Below, piece after piece: positions 1-6,889 of a stretch of 15,931 bases of DNA. Positions within the stretch are counted from its first letter, which is position 1, and each line of letters starts with the position of its first letter. A model generated the notes under the pieces. It searched no databases. It had not been told where the DNA came from and saw only the letters and a program-made list of their open reading frames with translations. The position numbers and the translations under genes were made by a program. The stretch is from RGIG2041 sp045652745 (lineage in GTDB: Bacteria; Bacillota; Clostridia; UBA1381; UMGS1253): contig JAZRUW010000021.1 in NCBI GenBank assembly GCA_045652745.1, positions 1 through 15,931 of the forward strand. The letters run 5' to 3'.

Positions 1-130
1 CTCCCGAGAAAGAAATAAGAAGAGTTAAAAGCCGGTACAGGTGGCTACCGCCCGCCGCCAAGGCGGCGGCGGACGCGGCCATGGCCTGCTTGGGATAATA
101 AATGCTCGAAGGATTTAAAGGAGAAACATT
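1..130 (+). other. Partial upstream gene end and GC-rich spacer before eutN
   Basis: The operon enters the window already transcribed. Frame 1 reads L-P-R-K-K and stops at 16-18, which resembles the short basic C-terminus (ILPK-type) of hexameric BMC shell proteins. Frame 3 stays open to a TAA at 96-98 and would end in an alanine-rich tail, but it needs codons such as CGG, AGG and CTA that appear rare in the neighbouring genes. I favour the frame 1 reading, weakly. The spacer holds a GC hairpin (CCGCCGCC 52-59 against GGCGGCGG 62-69) with no T tract. The ribosome binding site AAAGGAG (near 117-123) precedes the eutN ATG at 131. No promoter was seen. Confidence 0.3.
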
Positions 131-391
131 ATGATTATCGGTAAAGTAATCGGCAGCGTGGTATCCACGCGCAAAAATGAAAATCTGGTCGGCAACAAGT
201 TTATGATTGTAGAGCCGCTCAAAAGCATGAAAATGGCAGGCAACTTAGTTGCCACAGATAATATCGGCGCAGGTATCGGTGAGGTTGTATTGGTCGCCCT
301 CGGCAGTGCGGCACGCGTAGGTTGCGGTGCGGCAAGTGCCCCGATTGATGCGGCGATTGTAGGTATTGTAGACGACTGCTCGGAGCTCTGA
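131..391 (+). CDS. eutN: BMC vertex (pentamer) protein, EutN/CcmL family
   Basis: This 86-residue protein has the usual length of the EutN/CcmL family, whose pentamers cap the vertices of the icosahedral microcompartment shell. The N-terminus MIIGKVIGSVVSTRK and the later GNLVATDNIGAGIGE and VGCGAASAPIDAAIVGIVD segments match the family pattern of a beta-barrel with a conserved glycine-rich core. It has no signal peptide or membrane segment and is expected to act in the cytosolic shell. AAAGGAG lies about 8 bases before the ATG. It is followed after 6 bases by the pduS-like gene, so translation is probably coupled. In the family, one such gene per locus is enough to close the shell. The family call is firm. 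The symbol eutN is by family only, since nothing in the window points to ethanolamine use. Confidence 0.93.
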   Translation: MIIGKVIGSVVSTRKNENLVGNKFMIVEPLKSMKMAGNLVATDNIGAGIGEVVLVALGSAARVGCGAASAPIDAAIVGIVDDCSEL

Positions 392-397
392 TAAGAA

Positions 398-1735
398 ATG
401 GAAATCACACAGATGAAGACAATTTTACAAAATAACGGTATTGCAGGCTGCGGCGGCGCAGGCTTTCCGGCATATGCAAAACTGGGCGCAAACATCGACA
501 CAGTAATTTTAAACTGTGCAGAGTGTGAACCGCTGTTTAAATTGCACCGTCAACTTTTGGAAAGTCATGCTGAAGACATTTGTGCAACACTCGAGCTGGT
601 GCGAAAGGCACTTAGCGCCGAGCGGTTTATCGTCGCTGTCAAAGGCGCGTATGCACAAACCGTTGAGGCGGCTAAACACGCACTTTCGGAATATCCAAAC
701 GGCAGTATTTGCCTTCTCGAAGAGGTGTATCCTGCAGGCGATGAGGTGATCACCGTTTACGAGGCAACCGGCAGAATTGTACCGGCAGGCGGTATCCCGG
801 CGGCGGTCGGCTGTGTGGTCTACAATGTAGAAACCGTGCTCAATATGCACGAAGCATTAACGGAAAACAAACCGGTTACCCACAAATATGTTACCGTGGC
901 AGGATGCGTAAAAACCCCTGCGACCTACCGTGTGCCGCTCGGCACAAGCTATAAAACATTGGTGGAACTTTGCGGCGGAATGACACAAGAAGATTGTGTA
1001 TACTTTGCCGGCGGTCCGATGACCGGACGTATTGCATCGGCCACCGATGCGGTAACCAAAACCACAAACGGCATTTTGATTATGCCGAAAAACCACTATA
1101 TCATTCAGAAACGAATGCAAAACAAGAAGGTCAGTCTGGCGCGCACGATGAGCAGCTGCTGTCAGTGCAGAGGCTGTACGGATCTTTGTCCGAGAAACCT
1201 TTTGGGACATCCGATTGCACCGAGCGATTTTATGCGCGCGGCAAGCTATGCGGATGCAAAAGACACCACGGCGGTACTCGGCGCACTGTATTGCTCGCAA
1301 TGCGGACTGTGCGAAATGTATTCGTGTATTCAGGGCTTAAATCCCCGCTCCCTTCTGGGCGAAGCAAAGCAAAGCTTCTTAAAGCAGGGTGTACGGCCTG
1401 TTGTAGTTGAAAATAACGGCTCTGCCAAAGCGGAGCGAGAATATAGAAAGGTGCCGATGCGCCGACTGATTGCAAGATTAAATCTTGAAAAGTATGACGT
1501 AGATGCACCGATACAGGAAAAAGAAGTTCGTCCGTCGCAATTGACGATTATGCTTTCCCAGCATATCGGCAAACCGGCGAACGCAGTTGTAAAAAAAGGC
1601 GATGCGGTAAAGGCCGGTCAGGTCATTGCCGAAGCGGCCGAGAATGCGCTTTCGCTTCCGGTGCACGCACCCGTTGACGGTGAAATCGTAAAAGTCACCG
1701 AAACCGCCATCGTATTGAAAGGAACTAAGAAATGA
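398..1735 (+). CDS. pduS: PduS-like RnfC-family flavin/Fe-S oxidoreductase of the microcompartment
   Basis: The 445-aa protein matches PduS in length and domain order. A glycine-rich nucleotide/flavin-binding motif (GCGGAGFPAY, residues 17-26) opens a Complex I 51-kDa-like domain, followed by an SLBB-like region. Next come two 4Fe-4S motifs: C254-x2-C257-x2-C260-x3-C264-P and C299-x2-C302-x2-C305-x4-C310. The C-terminal RnfC-type barrel (about 385-440) contains GKPANAVVKKGDAVKAGQVI. PduS is known as a cobalamin reductase that binds PduT. No B12 enzyme is visible here, so a broader role in moving electrons from NADH across the shell is equally possible. The first ATG (398) has a poor ribosome binding site, and ATG 413 is an alternative start five codons in. 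The end overlaps the next gene by 4 bases (ATGA), which fits coupled expression with its presumed partner PduT. Confidence 0.9.
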   Translation: MEITQMKTILQNNGIAGCGGAGFPAYAKLGANIDTVILNCAECEPLFKLHRQLLESHAEDICATLELVRKALSAERFIVAVKGAYAQTVEAAKHALSEYPNGSICLLEEVYPAGDEVITVYEATGRIVPAGGIPAAVGCVVYNVETVLNMHEALTENKPVTHKYVTVAGCVKTPATYRVPLGTSYKTLVELCGGMTQEDCVYFAGGPMTGRIASATDAVTKTTNGILIMPKNHYIIQKRMQNKKVSLARTMSSCCQCRGCTDLCPRNLLGHPIAPSDFMRAASYADAKDTTAVLGALYCSQCGLCEMYSCIQGLNPRSLLGEAKQSFLKQGVRPVVVENNGSAKAEREYRKVPMRRLIARLNLEKYDVDAPIQEKEVRPSQLTIMLSQHIGKPANAVVKKGDAVKAGQVIAEAAENALSLPVHAPVDGEIVKVTETAIVLKGTKK

Positions 1736-2280
1736 GTAAAGCAATCGGTATGGCAGAATTTAATACAGTGTCCGCAGGTGTAGCCGGTGCAGACCGTATG
1801 GTCAAAACCGCAGGTGTGGACATCATCGAGGCACAGACCGTCTGCCCGGGCAAATACATTGTGCTCATCGAAGGCGAGCTGAGCGCCGTGCGCGCCGCAG
1901 TAGATGCCGCAAAGGCATTCGCCGCAGGTAAACTGATTGACAGCTTCGTGCTCGGCAATCCGCACGAGGACATCTTCCCCGCCATTCACGGTGCAACCGA
2001 CCCCGGCCCCGTTGCCGCACTCGGTGTACTGGAAACCTACTCGGCGGCGTCCATCATCGTTGCCGCAGACCTTGCCGCAAAAACGGCGATTGTCAAGCTG
2101 TTGGAGCTGAGAATTGCCAAGGGCATGTGCGGTAAATCCTACATGATGCTCACCGGCTCCGTAGCCGCCGTAGAGGCCGCAATCGAGAAGGCAAAAGCAC
2201 AAATTGCAGATGAGGGCTTCTTCCTTGACAGTCAAGTGATTGCAAATCCGGATGCGGAACTTTGGAAGAGCATTTTATAA
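1732..2280 (+). CDS. pduT: PduT-like tandem-BMC shell protein with Fe-S ligand cysteine
   Basis: The 182-aa protein has two canonical, non-permuted BMC domains (about 3-90 and 95-182). Each begins with an ALGVLE- or AIGMAE-type strand and ends in a conserved V(I)xNPxx or VLGNPH segment. Length and layout match PduT, a trimer forming a pseudohexameric shell tile. Cysteine 38, in TVCPGKY, sits where Salmonella PduT has the ligand (Cys38) of a 4Fe-4S cluster shared by three subunits at the central pore. An electron path through the shell is therefore likely conserved. The ATG overlaps the pduS-like stop codon by 4 bases. Known family data show that PduT binds PduS, and the adjacency supports the same pairing. 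The second domain also carries a cysteine (GMCGKSY, about residue 127) whose role is unknown. The gene is followed by a 38-base gap before the dehydrogenase. Confidence 0.92.
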   Translation: MSKAIGMAEFNTVSAGVAGADRMVKTAGVDIIEAQTVCPGKYIVLIEGELSAVRAAVDAAKAFAAGKLIDSFVLGNPHEDIFPAIHGATDPGPVAALGVLETYSAASIIVAADLAAKTAIVKLLELRIAKGMCGKSYMMLTGSVAAVEAAIEKAKAQIADEGFFLDSQVIANPDAELWKSIL

Positions 2281-2318
2281 AAAACGAAAATTAACACTCT
2301 GTTATGAGGTGAAATATT

Positions 2319-3719
2319 ATGCAAAATGAAAAATACATCAGCGAAATCGTAGCCAACGTAATTAAATCCATGCAAAATGAAACGGCTGCTCCGGCGCCGA
2401 CCAAGCGCTTGAAGGGTGTGTTTGACACCATGAGCGAGGCACTTGCCGCCGTAGAGGTTGCTTACAAGCAGCTGCGCGGTTACAGCGTGGAACAGCGTGA
2501 GAAAATGATTGCAAAAATCCGCGAATATACCCGTGCGGAAGCCGAAAACATGGCAATTTTAGGTGTAGAGGAAACGGGCATGGGCCGCATAAGCGACAAG
2601 ATTATCAAGCACATGCTTGTTGCTGACAAAACACCGGGCACGGAGGACCTTTCTCCGAGCGTGCGTACAGGCGATGCCGGTATGACTTTAATCGAGATGG
2701 CGCCGTTTGGCGTAATCGGCTCGATTACACCGTCCACGAACCCGAGTGAAACGGTTATCTGTAACTCAATGGGCATGATTGCCGGCGGCAATGCGGTTGT
2801 GTTTAATCCGCACCCGAATGCTTGCCGTACCGCAAACTATGCCGTAGATTTAATTAACCGTGCGGTTTTAGAGGCAGGCGGTCCGGAGAATGTGGCTGTA
2901 TCGGTTGCAAAGCCGACACGCGAAACCTCCGATGAGATGGTAAAATCTCCGATTGTGCGCATGTTGGTTGCGACCGGCGGCCCGGGCGTTGTAAAAATGC
3001 TCCTCTCCTCCGGCAAAAAGGCCATCGGCGCAGGTGCGGGTAACCCGCCGGTTATCGTAGACGATACCGCAGACATCGAAAAGGCGGCAAAGGATATTGT
3101 GGCAGGCGCAAGCTTTGACAACAACCTGCCGTGTATTGCGGAAAAAGAATGCTTTGCATTTGACAATATTGCAGACCGCCTGATGAGCCATATGACGGAA
3201 AACGGCGCGTACCGCCTCAATGCGGCACAGACCGAAGCGCTCAAAAAGATTGCGCTCGTGGAAAAGGACGGCAAGTACGATATTAACAAAAAGTGGGTCG
3301 GCAAGGATGCAGGCAAGTTCTTAAAAGAACTCGGCATTGAGTCCGATGCAAGACTGATTATCTGCGAAACCGATGCAAGCCATCCGTTTGTACAGGTGGA
3401 AATGATGATGCCGATTTTGGCGATTGTGCGCGTAAGCAACATTGAAGAGGCCATTGCCTATGCCGTACAGGCTGAGCACGGCAACCGCCACAGCGCACAC
3501 ATCCATTCCAAGAACATCGACAACCTTTCCAATTTTGCAAAGGCTGTGGAAACGACCATCTTCGTAAAGAATGCACCGTCTTATGCCGGCATCGGCGCAG
3601 GTGGTGAGGGCTATACAACCTTTACAATTGCAGGCCCGACCGGCGAAGGTCTGACGGCGGCGCACTCGTTTACAAGACAGAGAAGATGCGTGCTGGTAGA
3701 CAGCTTCCACATTATCTAA
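2319..3719 (+). CDS. pduP: CoA-acylating aldehyde dehydrogenase (PduP/EutE family)
   Basis: The 466-aa protein oxidises an aldehyde to its acyl-CoA with NAD+ and CoA inside the shell. Cys272 in FDNNLPCIAEKE is the expected catalytic thiol and matches the EutE/PduP signature. Other family segments are GAITPSTNPSE-like (GSITPSTNPSE), NPHP, VATGGPGVV and GAGNPPVIVD, the last two in the cofactor-binding fold. The N-terminus (MQNEKYISEIVANVIKSM) is a short amphipathic helix followed by an Ala/Pro linker (AAPAPTK), the typical encapsulation peptide that targets PduP to shell proteins. The ribosome binding site GAGGTGA precedes the ATG. The aldehyde substrate (acetaldehyde, propionaldehyde or lactaldehyde) cannot be read from the sequence. 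The family is certain, while the choice between PduP and EutE names is arbitrary. Confidence 0.95.
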   Translation: MQNEKYISEIVANVIKSMQNETAAPAPTKRLKGVFDTMSEALAAVEVAYKQLRGYSVEQREKMIAKIREYTRAEAENMAILGVEETGMGRISDKIIKHMLVADKTPGTEDLSPSVRTGDAGMTLIEMAPFGVIGSITPSTNPSETVICNSMGMIAGGNAVVFNPHPNACRTANYAVDLINRAVLEAGGPENVAVSVAKPTRETSDEMVKSPIVRMLVATGGPGVVKMLLSSGKKAIGAGAGNPPVIVDDTADIEKAAKDIVAGASFDNNLPCIAEKECFAFDNIADRLMSHMTENGAYRLNAAQTEALKKIALVEKDGKYDINKKWVGKDAGKFLKELGIESDARLIICETDASHPFVQVEMMMPILAIVRVSNIEEAIAYAVQAEHGNRHSAHIHSKNIDNLSNFAKAVETTIFVKNAPSYAGIGAGGEGYTTFTIAGPTGEGLTAAHSFTRQRRCVLVDSFHII

Positions 3720-3732
3720 GGAGTAACGTAAT

Positions 3733-4374
3733 ATGAATGCATTGGGATTAATTGAGGTATACAGCTTTACAACCGCACTTTGCGTAGCGGATTTGGCGGC
3801 AAAAACAGCTGATGTAAAAATCATCGCATTTGACCGTAACCGTCCGAAGAGTGCAGATGCGCCGGCACCGCTCGTTATGGTGGTGAAGATGGAGGGCAGC
3901 GTTGCGGCTGTGCGTTCGGCAGTGGATGCCGGCGTGGAGTATGCAAAGGCAGAGGGTAAGTACATTGTTTCGCACATTATCCCCCGTCCGGCAGAGCACA
4001 CCGAAAAGATGGGCTACCTCATGGACATCAACAAAGATAAATTCAATAAAAAATTGCCAAAGAATTTTATTGGTGCAGAAATTCCGGAAATTGACCACAG
4101 CGGCAGCCTCGGTATTTTGGAGGTGCAGGGTTTGGTTGCATCCATTGAAGGTCTTGATGCGATGCTTAAAACCAGTGACGTGCGCTTAATTCACACCGAA
4201 AAGCGTCTCGGCGGCCGTCTGGTTACCTTGGTGGTTACAGGCAGCGTATCTGCAGTAACAGCGGCACTGGAAAGCGGTAAAAAGCAGGCAGGCGCACTTG
4301 GCAACATTTACGGTACGGCTTGCATTGCAAGACCGCACAACGAGTTGCTCAAATTCTTCGATTTGGAGGCATAA
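3733..4374 (+). CDS. Tandem-BMC-domain trimeric shell protein (BMC-T), non-permuted
   Basis: This 213-aa protein holds two BMC domains. Domain 1 (about 2-92) begins ALGLIEVYSFTTALCVADL and ends HIIPRPAEHTEKM. Domain 2 (about 118-208) begins GSLGILEVQGL and ends ARPHNELLKFF. Both start with the canonical first strand, so they are not circularly permuted as in PduB or EutL. The PduT-type cluster cysteine is missing. At that place domain 1 has a longer loop (DRNRPKSADAPAP), which should line the pore of the trimer. A basic linker of about 25 residues joins the domains, longer than in the PduT-like protein. It lies 13 bases after the dehydrogenase stop and 3 bases before pduL. It presumably forms a pseudohexameric facet tile, possibly with a pore for cofactor or substrate. 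The BMC-T class is clear, but I cannot assign a named orthologue. Confidence 0.88.
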   Translation: MNALGLIEVYSFTTALCVADLAAKTADVKIIAFDRNRPKSADAPAPLVMVVKMEGSVAAVRSAVDAGVEYAKAEGKYIVSHIIPRPAEHTEKMGYLMDINKDKFNKKLPKNFIGAEIPEIDHSGSLGILEVQGLVASIEGLDAMLKTSDVRLIHTEKRLGGRLVTLVVTGSVSAVTAALESGKKQAGALGNIYGTACIARPHNELLKFFDLEA

Positions 4375-4377
4375 AGC

Positions 4378-5025
4378 ATGGCAGAAATTGATGTTAAAAA
4401 AATAGAAGCCGCTGTCAGCAAGATTTTAGCGGAATATAAACAAGACCAAAATGAAGAAATCAAAATCGGTGTTTCCCAGCGCCATGTGCACTTGTCGCAG
4501 GCGGATTTGGAAACGCTGTTCGGCAAAGGGTATACATTAACCAAGAAAAAGACCCTGATGGGCAGAGAATTTGCCAGTGAAGAGGTAGTTACATTAGTAG
4601 GACCGTCGCTTCGCGCGATTGAAAATGTGCGTGTGCTCGGCCCGGTGAGAAAAAATACACAGGTCGAGATTTCCCGTACGGACACGTTCGTGCTCAAGGT
4701 TTCTCCGCCGGTGCGTCCGTCGGGTGACATCAAAGGCTCGGCAGGCCTTGTTCTGGTTGGCCCGAAGGGCAGTATTTACTTAAAAGAGGGCGTAATTATC
4801 GCCAACCGCCATATTCACTTGACACCGGCTTACGCTGAGCGCCACGGTATTGCCGACGGCGACTACGTAGATGTTTGCGTGGAAAGTGAAAAACCGACCA
4901 AGTTTTACGACGTGCAGGTGCGTGTGCGTGATGACTTTAACGTAGAAATGCACATTGATACCGACGATGCAAACTCTGCCGCACTCAAAAACGGCAATTT
5001 GGTGCGCATTGTGCACAAAAAATAA
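4378..5025 (+). CDS. pduL: PduL-type phosphate acyltransferase (phosphotransacylase)
   Basis: The 215-aa protein converts acyl-CoA plus phosphate to acyl-phosphate and CoA, which recycles CoA inside the compartment and allows later ATP formation. The two PduL beta-barrel repeats carry the zinc-site motifs SQRHVHLS (His36, His38) and ANRHIHLTP (His145, His147). The third conserved block is MHIDTDDAN (His192). Residues about 4-21 (IDVKKIEAAVSKILAEYK) form an amphipathic helix ahead of a variable linker, typical of the N-terminal encapsulation peptide of BMC-associated PduL. The ATG lies 3 bases after the shell-gene stop, with GGAGG inside the end of that gene, so expression is coupled. The enzyme is unrelated in sequence to Pta. 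No acetate/propionate kinase is seen in the window, so acyl-phosphate must be used by an enzyme encoded elsewhere. Confidence 0.95.
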   Translation: MAEIDVKKIEAAVSKILAEYKQDQNEEIKIGVSQRHVHLSQADLETLFGKGYTLTKKKTLMGREFASEEVVTLVGPSLRAIENVRVLGPVRKNTQVEISRTDTFVLKVSPPVRPSGDIKGSAGLVLVGPKGSIYLKEGVIIANRHIHLTPAYAERHGIADGDYVDVCVESEKPTKFYDVQVRVRDDFNVEMHIDTDDANSAALKNGNLVRIVHKK

Positions 5026-5043
5026 TGAAAGGAAAACCGCTGT

Positions 5044-5808
5044 ATGTTCGCTCTGGAAAGACAGAATCGTATAATTGAAAAGTTAAAAGATAACGGCTCT
5101 GTGCTTGTCAGCCAACTTGCAGTGGAGCTTGGCGTTACCGAAGAAACGGTGCGCCGTGATTTGGAAAAACTTGAAAAGCAGGAAGCGCTTTTGCGTACGC
5201 ACGGCGGCGCGGTGCCGATTGCCGGCACAAACTACGAGTTTTCGCTCGAAACCCGCAAGCATTTAAACAGCGATGCAAAAGAAAGACTTGCCAAAGAAGC
5301 CGTAAAGCATATTATGCCGGGTGATACCATTTTTTTGGATGCATCCACCACGACGTTTTATATTTCCAAGGAACTTAAAAACATGAAAAATGTCACCGTG
5401 GTGACCAATTCGCTTCGTGTCATTAACGAGCTTGCCGGTTTGCCGGATTTAAAGGTCATCAGTGTCGGCGGCATCGTGAGCAACAATCAGTCTTTGGTGG
5501 GCATCGGTGCACAAAATGATATCACCGAAAAGTATTTTGCCAATAAAATGTTTTTCTCCAGCCGTGGTATTTCCGATGTGGCAGGCATTTTAGAGAGCAA
5601 CGAGCAGGAATACGGCGTAAAGCAGTGTATGCTCAAAAATGCCGGCAAAAAATATTTTGTCTGCGATAAATCCAAGCACGGCAGAGTCGGCTTTGAGCGC
5701 TTGGCGCGTTTTAATGAAATTGATTATGTCATTACCGAAGGCAGTTTCGGCGAAAGTTTTGAACATAAACTAGCCGATGCGGGCGTTAAGGTAATCAATG
5801 TAGATTGA
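5044..5808 (+). CDS. DeoR-family transcriptional regulator
   Basis: The 254-aa protein has the standard DeoR/GlpR layout. The N-terminal winged helix-turn-helix (residues about 3-57) includes the family signature VSQLAVELGVTEETVRRDL and LLRTHGGAV. The C-terminal sugar-phosphate-sensing domain (about 75-235) contains DTIFLDASTTTFYISKEL, VVTNSLRVINEL and CDKSKHGRVGFERLA. DeoR proteins usually repress sugar or polyol catabolic genes and are released by a phosphorylated intermediate. As the last gene of the BMC operon, 18 bases after pduL and before a strong terminator, it is the obvious candidate local regulator. Its operators would lie at the operon promoter, outside the window. In contrast, ethanolamine BMC operons of Firmicutes commonly use a two-component regulator, so this points to a sugar-phosphate-linked substrate, which is inference. 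Confidence 0.92.
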   Translation: MFALERQNRIIEKLKDNGSVLVSQLAVELGVTEETVRRDLEKLEKQEALLRTHGGAVPIAGTNYEFSLETRKHLNSDAKERLAKEAVKHIMPGDTIFLDASTTTFYISKELKNMKNVTVVTNSLRVINELAGLPDLKVISVGGIVSNNQSLVGIGAQNDITEKYFANKMFFSSRGISDVAGILESNEQEYGVKQCMLKNAGKKYFVCDKSKHGRVGFERLARFNEIDYVITEGSFGESFEHKLADAGVKVINVD

Positions 5809-5816
5809 TAAAATAT

Positions 5817-5845
5817 GGGCGAGTCTGCGGACTCGCCCTTTTATT
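5817..5845 (+). terminator. Rho-independent terminator of the BMC operon
   Basis: Stem GGGCGAGTC (5817-5825) pairs perfectly with GACTCGCCC (5830-5838) around the loop TGCG. TTTTATT follows on the plus strand. The reverse strand has the same stem followed by ATATTTTAT, so it may also end the convergent lipoprotein transcript, less efficiently. Confidence 0.93.
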
Positions 5846-5856
5846 GCTCCTTTGCT

Positions 5857-6435
5857 TTAATGCGTATAGTCGTCAAGGTCCCACAGCACCGTTTCGGTGC
5901 CGTCTTTTTGGATATGAATTGCATCTTGTATTAAACCTGCATAAAAACGAATGATTATACTTTCCTCGTCCCCAAGTGCATATGTCATAATAGAGTACAT
6001 TTCTCCTTTGCGCTGAAACGAAAACTCCGGACCGAAATACCCCATAATGTCATATTTATCCAAGCCGGGTTCCCATACCGAAATTTCCTTGGGCTGTTTT
6101 ATGGATTCAAAAATATAGGAATCGTCTATTTCCCAATCAACGAAGCTCTCAATGCCCGTATCTGCCATCAAAGTTCCTGTCGCTGTCATTACAACTTTCT
6201 TATCCCGAATCCAAAATAGCCTCGCCTCTGTTTCATATTCGTTGGTTATATAACAAAAAACATCATAGCCAAGTCCTTGTTTCACATCCGGCTTTCCTGC
6301 CTTTTCAATCACTTGTTTTTCCGTGTCGCCAATCTGTATTGCATGCACATCCGCTGTCGGCTCCTGCGGCGCACACGCCGGTAAACCCAGGATAGTCATG
6401 CATAAAATTAAACAGTAGCAAACAATGCGCTTTAT
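5857..6435 (-). CDS. Small lipoprotein of unknown function, probably with an AUA start
   Basis: I do not recognise a named family. From the first ATG (6399) the protein has 180 residues and a lipobox-like LPAC (cysteine 9), but no basic n-region and too short a signal peptide. Reading upstream in frame adds K-R-I-V-C-Y-C-L-I-L-C before that ATG, giving a textbook lipoprotein signal. There is no ATG, GTG or TTG in the added part. A good Shine-Dalgarno (AGGTGAT) sits 5-6 bases before an ATA codon at 6433-6435, which I take as the start or as a mutated ATG. After the cysteine, IQIGDTEKQVIEKAGKPD resembles the SmpA/OmlA/BLIP-like fold repeat. The rest is mixed beta-strand sequence rich in aromatic and acidic residues. 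It should be anchored to the outer face of the membrane. It stands alone, convergent with the BMC operon. Confidence 0.7.
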   Translation of the reverse strand: MKRIVCYCLILCMTILGLPACAPQEPTADVHAIQIGDTEKQVIEKAGKPDVKQGLGYDVFCYITNEYETEARLFWIRDKKVVMTATGTLMADTGIESFVDWEIDDSYIFESIKQPKEISVWEPGLDKYDIMGYFGPEFSFQRKGEMYSIMTYALGDEESIIIRFYAGLIQDAIHIQKDGTETVLWDLDDYTH

Positions 6436-6745
6436 TGTAAATCACCTTCCGTTTTTATTTAGGACCGATAATGAAATATCCGCAGAATACATTATAATTT
6501 ACACCTTTATACTTTCTATCGGCAGTTTCCGGATTTGTTATAATATTTCCGGATGCATCAAGTTGTGTTGCCGGATGAAAACTGTTTGTTCTCCGGCTGT
6601 TTCGCTACATTATACGCCAATTGCTTGCGTTCCTGCTCTATACCTTGTAATTCTTTGTATGGCCAACAAGTTGAATTGTGTCTTTGTGCTTTCAGTATAC
6701 CTCTTTTTGTTTTCTTTGTCCAGTGGACATTTTTCGCAAACCTAC
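6436..6745. other. AT-rich intergenic stretch without a supported gene
   Basis: About 300 bases between the lipoprotein and the repeat cluster are clearly more AT-rich than the flanks. A plus-strand frame (6425-6835) is open but has a cysteine-rich composition, no ribosome binding site, and runs into the repeats, so I do not call it. A minus-strand frame is open from 6752 to a stop at 6558-6560 without an ATG and could be a gene remnant. TATAAT-like boxes near 6490-6500 might drive the lipoprotein gene, but no convincing -35 was found. Confidence 0.5.
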
Positions 6746-6771
6746 GGACGGATCACAGTGGGCATCCGCCC
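6746..6771. repeat. Imperfect hairpin element next to the interspersed repeat
   Basis: GGACGGAT (6746-6753) pairs with ATCCGCCC (6764-6771) with one mismatch around a 10-base loop. It is flanked on both sides by CCTACGG (6741-6747 and 6771-6777). It ends GCCCCTACG, the reverse complement of the CGTAGGGGC that opens the next element 20 bases on, so it looks like an inverted relative of the same repeat family. Confidence 0.55.
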
Positions 6772-6796
6772 CTACGGTGTTGGTTTAAATTTGTGC

Positions 6797-6866
6797 GTAG
6801 GGGCGATTCACGAATCGCCCGCGCGTATCGCATAAACGCACGGCAGGAGCAAGCCCCTGCCCTACA
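6797..6866. repeat. Interspersed palindromic repeat, copy 1
   Basis: The unit is about 70 bases and bounded by the inverted ends GTAGGG (6797-6802) and CCCTAC (6860-6865). Its first half is a 9-bp hairpin, GGGCGATTC (6801-6809) with GAATCGCCC (6812-6820). Its second half is GGCAGGAGCAAGCCCCTGCC (6842-6861), another near-palindrome, then CTACA. A second copy lies at 15178-15249 with an identical 26-base second half, and with a first stem that has changed on both arms. It encodes no protein and looks like a non-autonomous MITE- or REP-like element. Confidence 0.8.
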
Positions 6867-6889
6867 GGGTTGGGTGTGTTTATGCGCAT

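Noticed and set aside
3..98. Alanine-rich C-terminus in frame 3, possibly an encapsulation peptide
   Set aside because: The frame needs codons that appear rare in neighbouring genes, and its alanines come from the GC hairpin. An LPRKK end in frame 1 is at least as likely, so I could not decide and did not call it.
115..5228. Long antisense open frames opposite the BMC genes
   Set aside because: They mirror codon bias of well-supported plus-strand genes and lack ribosome binding sites and family motifs.
6425..6835. Plus-strand open frame of 136 codons, and an overlapping one at 6553-6891
   Set aside because: They have no ribosome binding site, an odd Cys/Phe-rich composition, an overlap with the lipoprotein start region, and ends that run into interspersed repeats.
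6797..6866. CRISPR-like repeat
   Set aside because: There are only two distant copies, with internal palindromes and no regular spacers or cas genes.
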